The notes under the pieces: generated by a model
Told to the model about the DNA's origin: nothing
The model's input: the letters and a program-made list of their open reading frames with translations, nothing else
Database searches by the model: none
Shown here: one piece after another, positions 1 to 7,565 of the stretch
Layout: each line of letters opens with the position of its first letter
How positions within the stretch are numbered: position 1 is the stretch's first letter
Position numbers and translations under genes: made by a program
IMG/VR virus record: IMGVR_UViG_3300048839_000566
Span: 1 to 44,902 of that record
DNA from: a virus
Reading direction: 5' to 3' (one strand)
DNA length: 44,902 bases

Positions 1-138
1 GAGTTTTTTCGCGTCGCTCCCTTCGCCGAATTCGATGATTTCGGTGCCGTCGGACAGGCTGGCCATGAACTCGATCAGCCCGGTTTTGTTTGCCGGGAGC
101 ACTTTCCCGGCTGCGATCAGCGCATCAACCTCGATACC
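1..138. repeat. Left copy of terminal repeat (circle overlap)
   Basis: Bases 1-126 are identical to 44765-44890. Positions 127, 129 and 136 then differ from their counterparts while the rest of the 138 bases match. The repeat lies inside one continuous reading frame (the gpI-like protease), so the two ends overlap and the molecule is circular or circularly permuted, with a unit length of 44,764 bp. The clustered mismatches at one end suggest sequence variation in the source population or poor read support at the contig tip rather than a true fixed terminal repeat. Confidence 0.85.
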
Positions 139-903
139 GATCTCCTTTCGCGCCAGTGCCGCTTCGCGCTTGGTGATATCTGCCGCTTTTTCGGCGAAGT
201 CTGCTGCCTTGGATGCCTCGACTTTCAACCGCTCGTTTTCCGCTTTCATTGCGGCAATTTCCGCTTCGTTCATGCTGTTGCTCTCCGGTTCGTTAAATAA
301 TGCTGGCGACGGTGCCGCCGGTTGCTCGATGGGGCGACGCGATTCCGCCTCGAGGTCGGATACCACCCACGGCGGGACAACCTGGTCAGCCGCCTCGATA
401 CCTTTGTCGCTGATGATCCACTCGCGGATCCGCCGCATCGCTCCGGCGAGGATTCCGGCGACCATGCCGGAATCGGCGAACTCGACCACGCCCTCCTCAT
501 GGTCCGAAAACGATACGTCTCGGAGTCCCTTGATCGCGGGCGGTTGCGCGCCGAGAAAGCCAACGTGGCGCAGATATAGCGTCCCTGGCTTCGGGTTCGA
601 CGGGCTGTCGGGGAGGTACCACGATGCAGAGCGCTTTTTGTAGGCGCCCGACGCTACGATCTCGGCAAAATCTGCGTTGACCTCGCCGGGAGTGGCGGTG
701 ACCTTTCCGTTTGAGTAGTCGAGCGACTTGATCCAGCCGAACGCCGGGTGATTGTCCTTCGGGTGGCCGACTACGATCGGCGCCTCATGTAGATCCGGGT
801 CATATGCGGACGCCGCAGCGAGCAACATCTCGTCGGAAAACTCCATCAGCTTTCCGCTCGATGCCGTGTGTGCGCCGGTTTTGAATATCTCAAACGCTTT
901 CAT
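1..903 (-). CDS. Mu gpI-like prohead protease/scaffold, N-terminal 301 codons
   Basis: The frame is open from ATG 903 to the left edge, exactly 301 codons, and continues at the right edge of the window (44609-44764), giving a 352-residue protein on the circular genome, close to the size of Mu gpI. It starts MKAFEIFKTG, has the protease-like segment with APIVVGHPKDNHPAFGW near residues 40-56 and YLRHVGFLGAQPPAIKGL near 107-124, and then a charged coiled-coil scaffold half starting near residue 195 (MNEAEIAAMKAENERLK). This is the usual plan of phage I proteins: a head maturation protease whose C-terminal part acts as internal scaffold. An internal ATG at the start of the scaffold half could yield a separate scaffold product, as Mu gpZ does. 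An AAGGGGAG ribosome site precedes the start. Neighbours are the minor head protein upstream and decoration and capsid genes downstream. Confidence 0.9.
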   Translation of the reverse strand, partial: MKAFEIFKTGAHTASSGKLMEFSDEMLLAAASAYDPDLHEAPIVVGHPKDNHPAFGWIKSLDYSNGKVTATPGEVNADFAEIVASGAYKKRSASWYLPDSPSNPKPGTLYLRHVGFLGAQPPAIKGLRDVSFSDHEEGVVEFADSGMVAGILAGAMRRIREWIISDKGIEAADQVVPPWVVSDLEAESRRPIEQPAAPSPALFNEPESNSMNEAEIAAMKAENERLKVEASKAADFAEKAADITKREAALARKEIGIEVDALIAAGKVLPANKTGLIEFMASLSDGTEIIEFGEGSDAKKL

Positions 904-1181
904 GGGGCTCCCCTTGCTGCTATTGCGGGGAGGTATATCACGAAATCGGGAGGCGTCACCCTGCGACTAAATTGGGTGATGAGAGGTGGCGATAACGGGC
1001 GCAGACCATCGTGAGGATCGTCTATTGACTTACGTGCGCCAATTGCGAGCACTATCCAATTAGCAGGGGAGGTGGTGAGCGGCTGCGGTAGTCGCTGCCG
1101 CGCATGGAAAAAGCCTCAACCAATGGGCCGTTGACGTGATGCGTGAGGCGGCTGGAAGAATATGAGGAGGTCAATGGATCT
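904..1181. other. 278-bp interval between head genes
   Basis: This gap interrupts an otherwise tightly packed leftward operon. Read on the minus strand it holds a stem GCCTCA/TGAGGC followed by five T, which could weakly terminate or pause transcription around 1110-1150. On the plus strand there is a TTGACT hexamer at 1024-1029, a strong ribosome-site-like AGGGGAGGTGG at 1065-1075, and a reading frame resembling the end of a HicB/RHH antitoxin, listed separately. I see no complete gene. Confidence 0.5.
1079..1165 (+). pseudogene. Possible HicB/RHH-type antitoxin C-terminal relic, antisense to head operon
   Basis: Following an in-frame TGA (1076-1078), the plus strand encodes 28 residues ending in HGKSLNQWAVDVMREAAGRI and a stop. 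The pattern G-K-S-L-N-Q-W-x-x-x-x-x-x-E-A-A is the hallmark of the ribbon-helix-helix C-terminus of HicB-family antitoxins. No start codon exists in this frame and the HicB N-terminal domain is absent, so it would be a dead fragment left by an old insertion. It lies opposite the leftward head operon between two small gaps. Chance resemblance is possible given the short length. Confidence 0.4.
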
Positions 1182-1349
1182 CTACCGCTCCGCATCTCGC
1201 TTTTCTGCTAATGCCAGCCAGTCGCGTAGCATTTTGAGCGCGTCTTGCTTGTCCTCGCATTCTGGCCATGTCTCAACCCTAACAATCTCTGCGCGAATAT
1301 CATCCGCCTTTGAATATGGGCCGACTTCTGGATCATATGGAATTTTCAT
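1182..1349 (-). CDS. Small acidic protein (55 aa) after minor head protein
   Basis: ATG 1349 lies inside the end of the upstream head gene (stop at 1333) and is preceded by GAGGGG seven bases upstream; the frame ends at TAG 1182. The product begins MKIPYDPEVGPYSKADDIRA and is charged, rich in Glu, Asp and Lys, with a WPECEDKQDALKMLRDWLAL amphipathic segment. I do not recognise a family. Translational coupling to the minor head protein suggests linked expression. Because that protein carries an extra enzymatic-looking C-terminal domain, a partner or inhibitor role is conceivable, but this is only a guess from position. Confidence 0.6.
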   Translation of the reverse strand: MKIPYDPEVGPYSKADDIRAEIVRVETWPECEDKQDALKMLRDWLALAEKRDAER

Positions 1350-2766
1350 TTGCAAACCCCTCTATCCATTTCGTGAACGTCTTGGTCCCAATCTCTGTTA
1401 ACGCATTTTTGCCGTCATTGTGCAGATCGGTGAACGTGTAACGAATCGATCCAGTTGCGTCGAGCAGAGAATTAACAAGGTGATGATGAATCGCGTTAGC
1501 ATTGACTATCGACAATTTGCCGGACGCAATGAGCGGCCTGATAACGCTTTCCGCAAACCGATCCGCCTTTGCTATTGCTTTCAACAAGTCGTCATATGTT
1601 TTCGACAAGACTGACGCTTCATATATTCCACCGGACGCGCCAGACGATACGGCTACGATCTTTTCGCTTGCTGTCGCCTTGCAAAAGGTTAGATCAGCTT
1701 TCGAAAGCGTATTTCCGCCAGGGTGGTTGTGATATATCACGGACCGCTTTGACGCGATGATTTTGTTGGCCTCGGCGTCGGTGAAACTAACCTCGCTTCT
1801 TGTGCCCATTTTGCGAATGATCGTTTCCCCGCTATCCGCGTCGAACGCTTCGAAAATTTCAACGCCGTGCTTTTTGCCGTTTTTCAAAACATAATCGGCC
1901 GCGTCGATTTCCGCTTTTCTAGCTTTATCCTCAACCTCCACCAACGCCTTTTTCGCCGCCGCTTGCAAATCCACGTCCTCTATGGCGCCGATCTTCTCTT
2001 TCGCCAGCGCCTTGAGCTTCTCTCTCCGAAGCACCCCCGGATTGTAATCAAACCCCGGGTCGATCCCCTCCGGAATATATTCGATTTTGCCGGTGCGAGG
2101 GTTTTGCCACGGCTCGGTTTTGATTTTCGGCGAGCGTGACACTTTGAGTCCGAATTCTTTCAGGTCGTCATCGGATAGTTGTATCGTCGAGCATCGGCAA
2201 TTATATCCATTCGGTGGGAAATGAGTTTTCCAGAATTTATCCGTAACCGGCAGAACCGTCCCGTCCCATTTGGCATGTTGTTCACGCGTCCGGTAATCGT
2301 CGACTGCGTCATACATGAGATAAGGCGCGTCCACCGCTTGCGCCTCGATCTGCTGCCACTTGCCGACCGAATAGGCGGACAGTAGATTGGTGCGGAATAT
2401 CGTCTCCAGCCGGTGCGCGCTCCCGAGTTGTGCTTCCATCGGAAGCCCAGAAAGTGGATCAAGCATCGTTTTGACCCCCCACCAGCCTTTTGCTTCGAGG
2501 GTTGGCATCAGGTTATCGGCCCACTCCTTGAACGGCACCCCCTGCGACAATGCAACGTCGAGGCTGTTTTTCACGTCCTTGAGTAGATCAACATCCATCA
2601 TCTTCGCCACGGTGAAGGCGTTGACGTGCTCATCCCGCAGCATGTCGGCGTAAGAAAACGACTGCTTCAACCCTTTCGCAGTGAAGAACTCAATGGCGTC
2701 GGTGGGCTCCAGATTGAACGAGGAGCCCACCTCCAGAAAGCTTGCGATCGTTGCCCCTGCGTTCAT
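1333..2766 (-). CDS. Mu gp30/SPP1 gp7-type minor head protein with JAB-like C-terminal domain
   Basis: Of 477 residues, positions about 100-195 form the Phage_Mu_F head-morphogenesis domain: YRTREQHAKWDGT, then FWKTHFPPNGYNCRC, the R-x-x-H ... PP-x-G-x-N-C-R-C signature of minor head proteins that act with the portal in packaging and DNA ejection. A linker follows, and residues about 300-400 carry a separate domain with SVIYHNHPGGNTLSKADL. The H-x-H-P ... S-x-x-D arrangement (H346, H348, S355, D358) resembles the zinc site of JAB/MPN (JAMM) metalloproteases such as RadC, but with six rather than seven residues between the second His and Ser. A candidate Glu lies at 302, 305 or 314. The start ATG overlaps the portal stop. 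The C-terminal domain function is inferred, not known. Confidence 0.88.
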   Translation of the reverse strand: MNAGATIASFLEVGSSFNLEPTDAIEFFTAKGLKQSFSYADMLRDEHVNAFTVAKMMDVDLLKDVKNSLDVALSQGVPFKEWADNLMPTLEAKGWWGVKTMLDPLSGLPMEAQLGSAHRLETIFRTNLLSAYSVGKWQQIEAQAVDAPYLMYDAVDDYRTREQHAKWDGTVLPVTDKFWKTHFPPNGYNCRCSTIQLSDDDLKEFGLKVSRSPKIKTEPWQNPRTGKIEYIPEGIDPGFDYNPGVLRREKLKALAKEKIGAIEDVDLQAAAKKALVEVEDKARKAEIDAADYVLKNGKKHGVEIFEAFDADSGETIIRKMGTRSEVSFTDAEANKIIASKRSVIYHNHPGGNTLSKADLTFCKATASEKIVAVSSGASGGIYEASVLSKTYDDLLKAIAKADRFAESVIRPLIASGKLSIVNANAIHHHLVNSLLDATGSIRYTFTDLHNDGKNALTEIGTKTFTKWIEGFANENSI

Positions 2767-4256
2767 CGTTGCGCCCGCAGCGCGCCCATGAGGCGCGAGA
2801 ATACGTTGGCTCGCTCGATTGGCGTGGTCATCTCTGTGCCTGGCTTTTCTCCCAGCATCTCGGCAAGTCGCTTTTGGAACGTATCGTAATCACCGGACGC
2901 CTCGGCGTAGTTGAGGAGCTGATTCACTCGTTTTCCGATGATCCCGTCGTATTTCGATGCGAACCGCTGCGCCGCTTCAGCGATTGCCGCATGGTCTCGC
3001 CGGTTGCCCGCCTTCATCGCATCGATGAGCGCCAGTTCTGCAAACTCATCTGTTGGTGGGATATTGCTGGGATCGACTGGGATCGGAGCGAGCTTTTTCA
3101 CCCAGCCATCGCCATAGACCTCCTTGATGTATTGCTCGGTCGGCTCGAACCCCAGCGAGAAAATCACCTGATCCCGCTTCGCCCGCTCTCCCAAGTTTTC
3201 CTCTGGATCGGTTTTGCGGTACACGCGAGGTGGAATCGCTCCGGGGAAATTGTATTCGGTCCACCAGATCACCGGCCCCTTGTTGAACGACTCGCAGACC
3301 AGATCGGCATCGGCCTTGACCACCTTGTCCCGCACCCCGCCCTGAATATCTGCTTTGTACTGCCCCCCAACCGCCTCGGTGGTCATTACCTGCGAAAGCA
3401 CGATCTTGGCGATCGCCGCATCCATCGCGGTCTTCATGTCCTCGTATGAGGCGGTTCCGCTGCGCGTTGCTTCGAGCAACTGCACCTCCGCCCCCTCCGG
3501 TATTACGACAGCCGAATCGGTGCTGATCGATCGCAGTGCGGCGAGCATTTTCGCCCGCTGTGCTGGATCGCTCGCAGCACCAGCCGGGAGGGTTCCGATT
3601 GCCGTCGGCATCCCGAATTTTTCGAGGAACACCAGCCAGAACTTGATATCGGTGCGTTTGAAATAGACCGGCCAATAGAGCCAGTGCGCGAGTCCCAGCC
3701 CGTAAGGGTTGTCGCCGTGATCGGCTCCCGTCGTCAGGGTCCAGAATTTCCGATCAGGCATCGCTTTGTAATTGCCCATCTCGTCGCGGAGGTAGAGCGC
3801 TTTCGACAGCCCGAACCGAAACCGCGCACGATCGCGCACCTTGATCGAATCGAACGCCACCCTGCCGTTACGCACCCCCCACATAATCTCGGCCACTGCG
3901 TAGCCGTAGAAGACGCCGTATAGCATCTGGTCGGTAATATCGTCCCACCGAATTTCCCCAAGATCCTCGTTGAGCGCTTCCGCTGCCGCCATGCTTGCTG
4001 AATCATCACCCCCCGGCTCGACGGTCCAATCGGCCCCAACGACCGCGAGTCGCCGCTGCTGGAGCGTTGCCTTGACCGTATCGTCCCGCATTACCTCGCG
4101 ATAAATCGTGAAATCACCCCCCCCTTTGCCGCTCAGGATCGTGTCAGGGTTGGCCATGACGCTGAGGTATGGGTCGGACATAATAACCGCCGAATCGGTT
4201 ACCGGTGCCAGCTCCTCGGCGATAGGTGGGAGCTTTTGAACGTCGCTTTTTTTCAT
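2763..4256 (-). CDS. Portal protein, Mu gp29-like (DUF935)
   Basis: 497 residues from ATG 4256, one base after the terminase stop, with AAGGG just upstream; an in-frame ATG at 4316 lies inside the terminase gene and is less likely. The sequence reads as a DUF935 portal: an N-terminal region with DDTVKATLQQRRLAVVGADW, then LYGVFYGYAVAEIMW near 140, WLYWPVYFKRTDIKFWLVFLEKFGMP near 225-250, and ILSQVMTTEA-like KIVLSQVMTTEAVGG near 330. Portals form the dodecameric ring at the capsid vertex through which DNA is packaged and to which the neck binds. It sits between terminase and minor head protein exactly as in Mu. Confidence 0.93.
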   Translation of the reverse strand: MKKSDVQKLPPIAEELAPVTDSAVIMSDPYLSVMANPDTILSGKGGGDFTIYREVMRDDTVKATLQQRRLAVVGADWTVEPGGDDSASMAAAEALNEDLGEIRWDDITDQMLYGVFYGYAVAEIMWGVRNGRVAFDSIKVRDRARFRFGLSKALYLRDEMGNYKAMPDRKFWTLTTGADHGDNPYGLGLAHWLYWPVYFKRTDIKFWLVFLEKFGMPTAIGTLPAGAASDPAQRAKMLAALRSISTDSAVVIPEGAEVQLLEATRSGTASYEDMKTAMDAAIAKIVLSQVMTTEAVGGQYKADIQGGVRDKVVKADADLVCESFNKGPVIWWTEYNFPGAIPPRVYRKTDPEENLGERAKRDQVIFSLGFEPTEQYIKEVYGDGWVKKLAPIPVDPSNIPPTDEFAELALIDAMKAGNRRDHAAIAEAAQRFASKYDGIIGKRVNQLLNYAEASGDYDTFQKRLAEMLGEKPGTEMTTPIERANVFSRLMGALRAQR

Positions 4257-4257
4257 G

Positions 4258-5892
4258 TCAAAACCCTTCCGTGTTGGTGCCTGATCTGATGACCCCGTAA
4301 CCGACCGACTCGTCAACCGTCGACGAGTCCCCCATCGCGGCGATCCCCTCGCTGAGCTTCCCTGATCCCCACGCTGTGAGCGCTACTGTATGCCTGTGCG
4401 CCCACTTCAAAAACTGCGACAACATATCCACCTGGTCCTTGGTCGCTGATACCGGGAACGCGAATATCTCGGCCTCGAACTCCAGCAGCCACGGGGCCGA
4501 CTCTGGGAGAAACACGCGCCCCGATTCAACCGTCGGTGATACGTCGTTGGCCCGCATGATCTTGTCACCGTGTGGCGACGGATCGAAGGGGATAACGGAG
4601 AACTGAAACGCTGGATCCGCCCGCAGCTCCTGAATCAACTGCGTGCCAGATGCCTTGTCCTCGATGATGATCCCGGACGGCTGCCACTGCATCGCCGCGC
4701 TTTTCGCCGACCGCTTGAGCGTCGGGAAGTCCACCCTGTCCCGCCATACGTGAAGAAGCTGGTAACCATCTCGCGAGATCCGCCACGTGCCAATCACCGA
4801 CGGGTCGTTCAGCTCGCCTGGCTTGTTCCCGGTGTCGATCGACTGGATGATAATCCCATCCTCCGCCGGGGAGCCGTAGCGTTGGAACCAATGCCGCTTG
4901 AATATCCCGCCCTCGGTCGGCGTCGGGCGCTGTTGATATAGCGCGCTCCAGTTTCGCTCCCCCTGCGTCCGCTTTTCCTGCTCCCAGTGCGCCACGGAAA
5001 ACCAATCTGTCCAAAGCCACTCGCCGATCTTTCGGCCCAGCGGGTCGTCGTGCCGATTGCACTCGGCAGGGAGTGATATTACATACCACTGCTCACCGTC
5101 CTGCGCCGTGACCCATCCGCTTTCCCCTTGCCAATTTTTCGGGAGGATGCGGCCCGATAGATCGTCTTCGTGCCAGCGGGTTTGTATGATCGTAATAAAT
5201 CCGCCAGGCTTTAGTCGTGTCCTTAAATCGGTTTTGTACGCCTCCCAAACCTTGTCCCGTATCGTTACACTGTCGGAATCGGCTCGCCCCTTGATCGGGT
5301 CATCGATGATCAGCCCGTCAGCCCGGTTGCCGGTGATCCCCGCGAGAATCCCCGCAGCCATGTAGGTGCTGCTGTTCTGGAGCGCCCAGTTATCTGCCGC
5401 CCGATTGTCAGATACCAGCTCGGTATCAAATATCTCGCGGAACTGCTTCGATCGCGTGATCTGGCGACACTTCCGGCCAAACCGCTGCGCCAACGTGCTG
5501 CCGTAGCTGGTGCAGATTACGTTGCGGCCCGGCTTTCGGCCCATGAACCACGTCGGGAAAACGACGGTGCCATATGAGCTCTTGGCGGAGCCGGGCGGCA
5601 TGAAGATCATCAGCCGCTTGATATCCCCCGCCTCCACCCGCATCAACGTATTGTTGATCAATACGTGGTGCTTGGCTGGCGTAACGTTGTCCGGGTAGAA
5701 CTGCTCACAATCGGGATCATCGTTGACCGGTACACCGGGGATTTCGATATGCTGGCAATAAGCGTTTAGATCGTTGTGTGCTTTGCTCCTATGGATTTTT
5801 TCGTATCCGCGCAACACTGCGGACAATTCAGATCGATCCAAGAGGTCCCACCTTGGCCGACAATTCGATGATTCTTGCTGCGATCTCTGCAT
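4258..5892 (-). CDS. Terminase large subunit
   Basis: A 544-residue ATPase/nuclease that pumps DNA into proheads. Walker A is MPPGSAKSS near residue 100, Walker B LIIDDP near 195, followed by the coupling motif FITIIQTRWHEDDLSG near 235-250. The C-terminal RNase H-fold nuclease shows QSIDTGNKPGE (first acidic residue), GIIIEDKASG and TKDQVDMLSQF (late acidic pair). The first 17 residues from ATG 5892 overlap the small-subunit frame; a TTG at 5841 with GGTGGGA upstream is an equally possible start. The size fits Mu gp28-like and related large terminases. Confidence 0.94.
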   Translation of the reverse strand: MQRSQQESSNCRPRWDLLDRSELSAVLRGYEKIHRSKAHNDLNAYCQHIEIPGVPVNDDPDCEQFYPDNVTPAKHHVLINNTLMRVEAGDIKRLMIFMPPGSAKSSYGTVVFPTWFMGRKPGRNVICTSYGSTLAQRFGRKCRQITRSKQFREIFDTELVSDNRAADNWALQNSSTYMAAGILAGITGNRADGLIIDDPIKGRADSDSVTIRDKVWEAYKTDLRTRLKPGGFITIIQTRWHEDDLSGRILPKNWQGESGWVTAQDGEQWYVISLPAECNRHDDPLGRKIGEWLWTDWFSVAHWEQEKRTQGERNWSALYQQRPTPTEGGIFKRHWFQRYGSPAEDGIIIQSIDTGNKPGELNDPSVIGTWRISRDGYQLLHVWRDRVDFPTLKRSAKSAAMQWQPSGIIIEDKASGTQLIQELRADPAFQFSVIPFDPSPHGDKIMRANDVSPTVESGRVFLPESAPWLLEFEAEIFAFPVSATKDQVDMLSQFLKWAHRHTVALTAWGSGKLSEGIAAMGDSSTVDESVGYGVIRSGTNTEGF

Positions 5893-6376
5893 CGCTCATT
5901 CCATCATAAGGATCGTCACCGGATGGCGTGGTCGGCGCCACTTTGTGCGGCTTATCAGTCCCGAGCAGCTTGGCGCGGCGATCTTGTATTCCTAACAACG
6001 ATTGAATATATCTCGGATCGCCGCACTGCCCGCCTGACTCAATGCGCGCCGATTTGCCGCTCTGTCCGCCGCCTCGAGGTTTATCCTCGACCACCTTTTT
6101 TTGCCAATCTCTTTTCGACCGTTCCCACTCGGTCAAAACTTCGATTTCCAAAGCATCCAGCTTTTGCAGTTCGCGAGCTATTACGTCGTTTATATCCTGT
6201 ACTGCCGACTTCCTCCACTCGTCTCTTACTGCCTTTAATTCCCGACTAATAGTCGCCTGATTTAGTCCAACCTTTTCCGCAATTTCCTGTTGCGTAATAT
6301 TGCCGAATAAAGCGAGTCGTGCTATCTCCGCTCGATCCTTTGCCCTCTTCTCCCGCGTTCTTCGAACCCCTGTCAT
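5828..6376 (-). CDS. Terminase small subunit (HTH DNA-binding)
   Basis: 182 residues directly upstream of and overlapping the large terminase. Residues about 15-50 form a helix-turn-helix, ARLALFGNITQQEIAEKVGL followed by NQATISRELKAVRDEW, then a helical middle region with ELQKLDALEIEVLTEWERSK and a C-terminal segment with DDPYDGMSDAEIAARIIEL. This layout (HTH, oligomerising coiled region, acidic tail that meets the large subunit) is typical of small terminases that choose the packaging start. The identification rests on fold pattern and position; a regulator is the alternative. Confidence 0.75.
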   Translation of the reverse strand: MTGVRRTREKRAKDRAEIARLALFGNITQQEIAEKVGLNQATISRELKAVRDEWRKSAVQDINDVIARELQKLDALEIEVLTEWERSKRDWQKKVVEDKPRGGGQSGKSARIESGGQCGDPRYIQSLLGIQDRRAKLLGTDKPHKVAPTTPSGDDPYDGMSDAEIAARIIELSAKVGPLGSI

Positions 6377-6456
6377 TTATGCGTTCTCTTGGTTATGCAT
6401 ATACGGTTTGCCGTTCTGTCGTCCGTCATCCTTTGTTGGTGCGCCGCGTGAGCCAT
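6373..6456 (-). CDS. Possible 27-aa leader ORF before terminase small subunit
   Basis: ATG 6456 lies two bases after the stop of the ABC-GNAT gene, and the frame closes with a TGA that overlaps the terminase small-subunit ATG (ATGA). The peptide starts MAHAAHQQRMTDD and has no recognisable family. There is no clear ribosome site, so if translated it would be by re-initiation. It may only serve to couple translation, or may not be real. Confidence 0.25.
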   Translation of the reverse strand: MAHAAHQQRMTDDRTANRICITKRTHK

Positions 6457-6458
6457 AG

Positions 6459-7565
6459 CTATTCGCCAACATACTTAAATGAATACGTTTTAACCTTGAC
6501 CCTAAATCCGCTATCCCTTGCCATGTTTCCCTTTTTCTTGCATGTTATATTCCGTTCAACTGCAATTAATCTCCATTTATCACTATGACGACATAGCGCT
6601 TTGTACATCGGGATGGATGAGAACTTAGCGCGAACTTCGTAATTGTTTGCCGTCATTATTTTGCTAGTTTCATTCACTAATTTAACTCCGAGCCCGAGCC
6701 CGACATAGTCGGGATGCACTACTGTCCGATTAAAATGCATTATCTTTTTTGTTTTTTTGTCGACCCACGGCATATAGTTTGCGAAACACTGGAAACCTAT
6801 TTGCTCATCATTCAAAAACAACCCGAAAGTTTCGATATGCCCTCCTGGCAATGAGTCGCTCAAATAATGATATTTGCTAAACATGCTCCACGTTCTTCTG
6901 TCGACGTTTCTGATTTGGAATACAAGCTGCTCGCTTCTTTTGAAGTCTCGCCAAAGTGACCTCCGATCGGTGTATGTTTGTTTATTGCAGTCAATAATCC
7001 AACACGGATTTAACCACTCTATCACGTCGTAATGGCACGAAAGCAATACTATCTTTTTATTATTGTTTCGTGCCATTTTTTGCACGCAATTGCTCATTGC
7101 TTTTGCCACAGTTCTATCTACAACCGATGTCCATTCGTCGACAGCGAACATTTCGTTATTTTCTTTTGTTAATAAAAGTGCGATTTCGGCCCTGGCCTTT
7201 TGGCCGTTGCTTAACGTATAAAATGGCCTAATCCAGCATGGCACTGACGTTAACCCCGCGCCGTTTAACACGGTAGCTCTGTCATCGTATGACATGCCGT
7301 CATGGAATTGTTCTATGATAGGCACGTCTTCTTTTACGACGCTGACGAATACGTCATCCCCGAATATTTTTTTCGCGAGGGTTGTTTTTCCGGACCCGGA
7401 CGCGCCTATTATTAGGCCAACATTAAAATCGGTTTCCAAGTCGGCCGTTATTGTTAAATGGTGAATTGATTTTTTTTCAACATCTATGTCTAATGAATTG
7501 GCCGCTTTTTGTGCCATAAACGACTTGCTGACCGGTGACTGTAATAGCACATCGTATTTTTTCAT
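6459..7565 (-). CDS. ABC-type ATPase fused to GNAT acyltransferase (COG2401-like; possible Mom-type role)
   Basis: 368 residues from ATG 7565 with AAGGAT six bases upstream. Residues about 30-200 are an ABC ATPase: Walker A GASGSGKT (54-61), a signature-like TLSNGQKARAEIA (118-130), Walker B MFAVDEW (139-145) and an H-loop SCHYD (176-180). There is no transmembrane domain. Residues about 225-350 form a GNAT fold with FSKYHYLSDSLPGG, FGLFLNDEQIGF and the acyl-CoA loop VVHPDYVGLGLGVKLV. ABC ATPases fused to a predicted acetyltransferase are a described but uncharacterised class (COG2401). Mu Mom, which modifies adenines in phage DNA, is itself a GNAT-fold enzyme, so a DNA-modifying role is plausible but inferred. 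The base composition is clearly more AT-rich than the flanks, suggesting recent acquisition together with the ParB-like gene it overlaps. Confidence 0.85.
   Translation of the reverse strand: MKKYDVLLQSPVSKSFMAQKAANSLDIDVEKKSIHHLTITADLETDFNVGLIIGASGSGKTTLAKKIFGDDVFVSVVKEDVPIIEQFHDGMSYDDRATVLNGAGLTSVPCWIRPFYTLSNGQKARAEIALLLTKENNEMFAVDEWTSVVDRTVAKAMSNCVQKMARNNNKKIVLLSCHYDVIEWLNPCWIIDCNKQTYTDRRSLWRDFKRSEQLVFQIRNVDRRTWSMFSKYHYLSDSLPGGHIETFGLFLNDEQIGFQCFANYMPWVDKKTKKIMHFNRTVVHPDYVGLGLGVKLVNETSKIMTANNYEVRAKFSSIPMYKALCRHSDKWRLIAVERNITCKKKGNMARDSGFRVKVKTYSFKYVGE

Noticed and set aside
1162-1401. Plus-strand frame after a good GAGGAGG site
   Set aside because: Lies opposite the 55-aa minus-strand gene and the end of the minor head gene; Ser-rich shadow composition.
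2742-3449. 235-codon plus-strand frame opposite the portal gene
   Set aside because: Shadow of the DUF935 portal frame; composition is Arg/Leu/His-rich with no motif.
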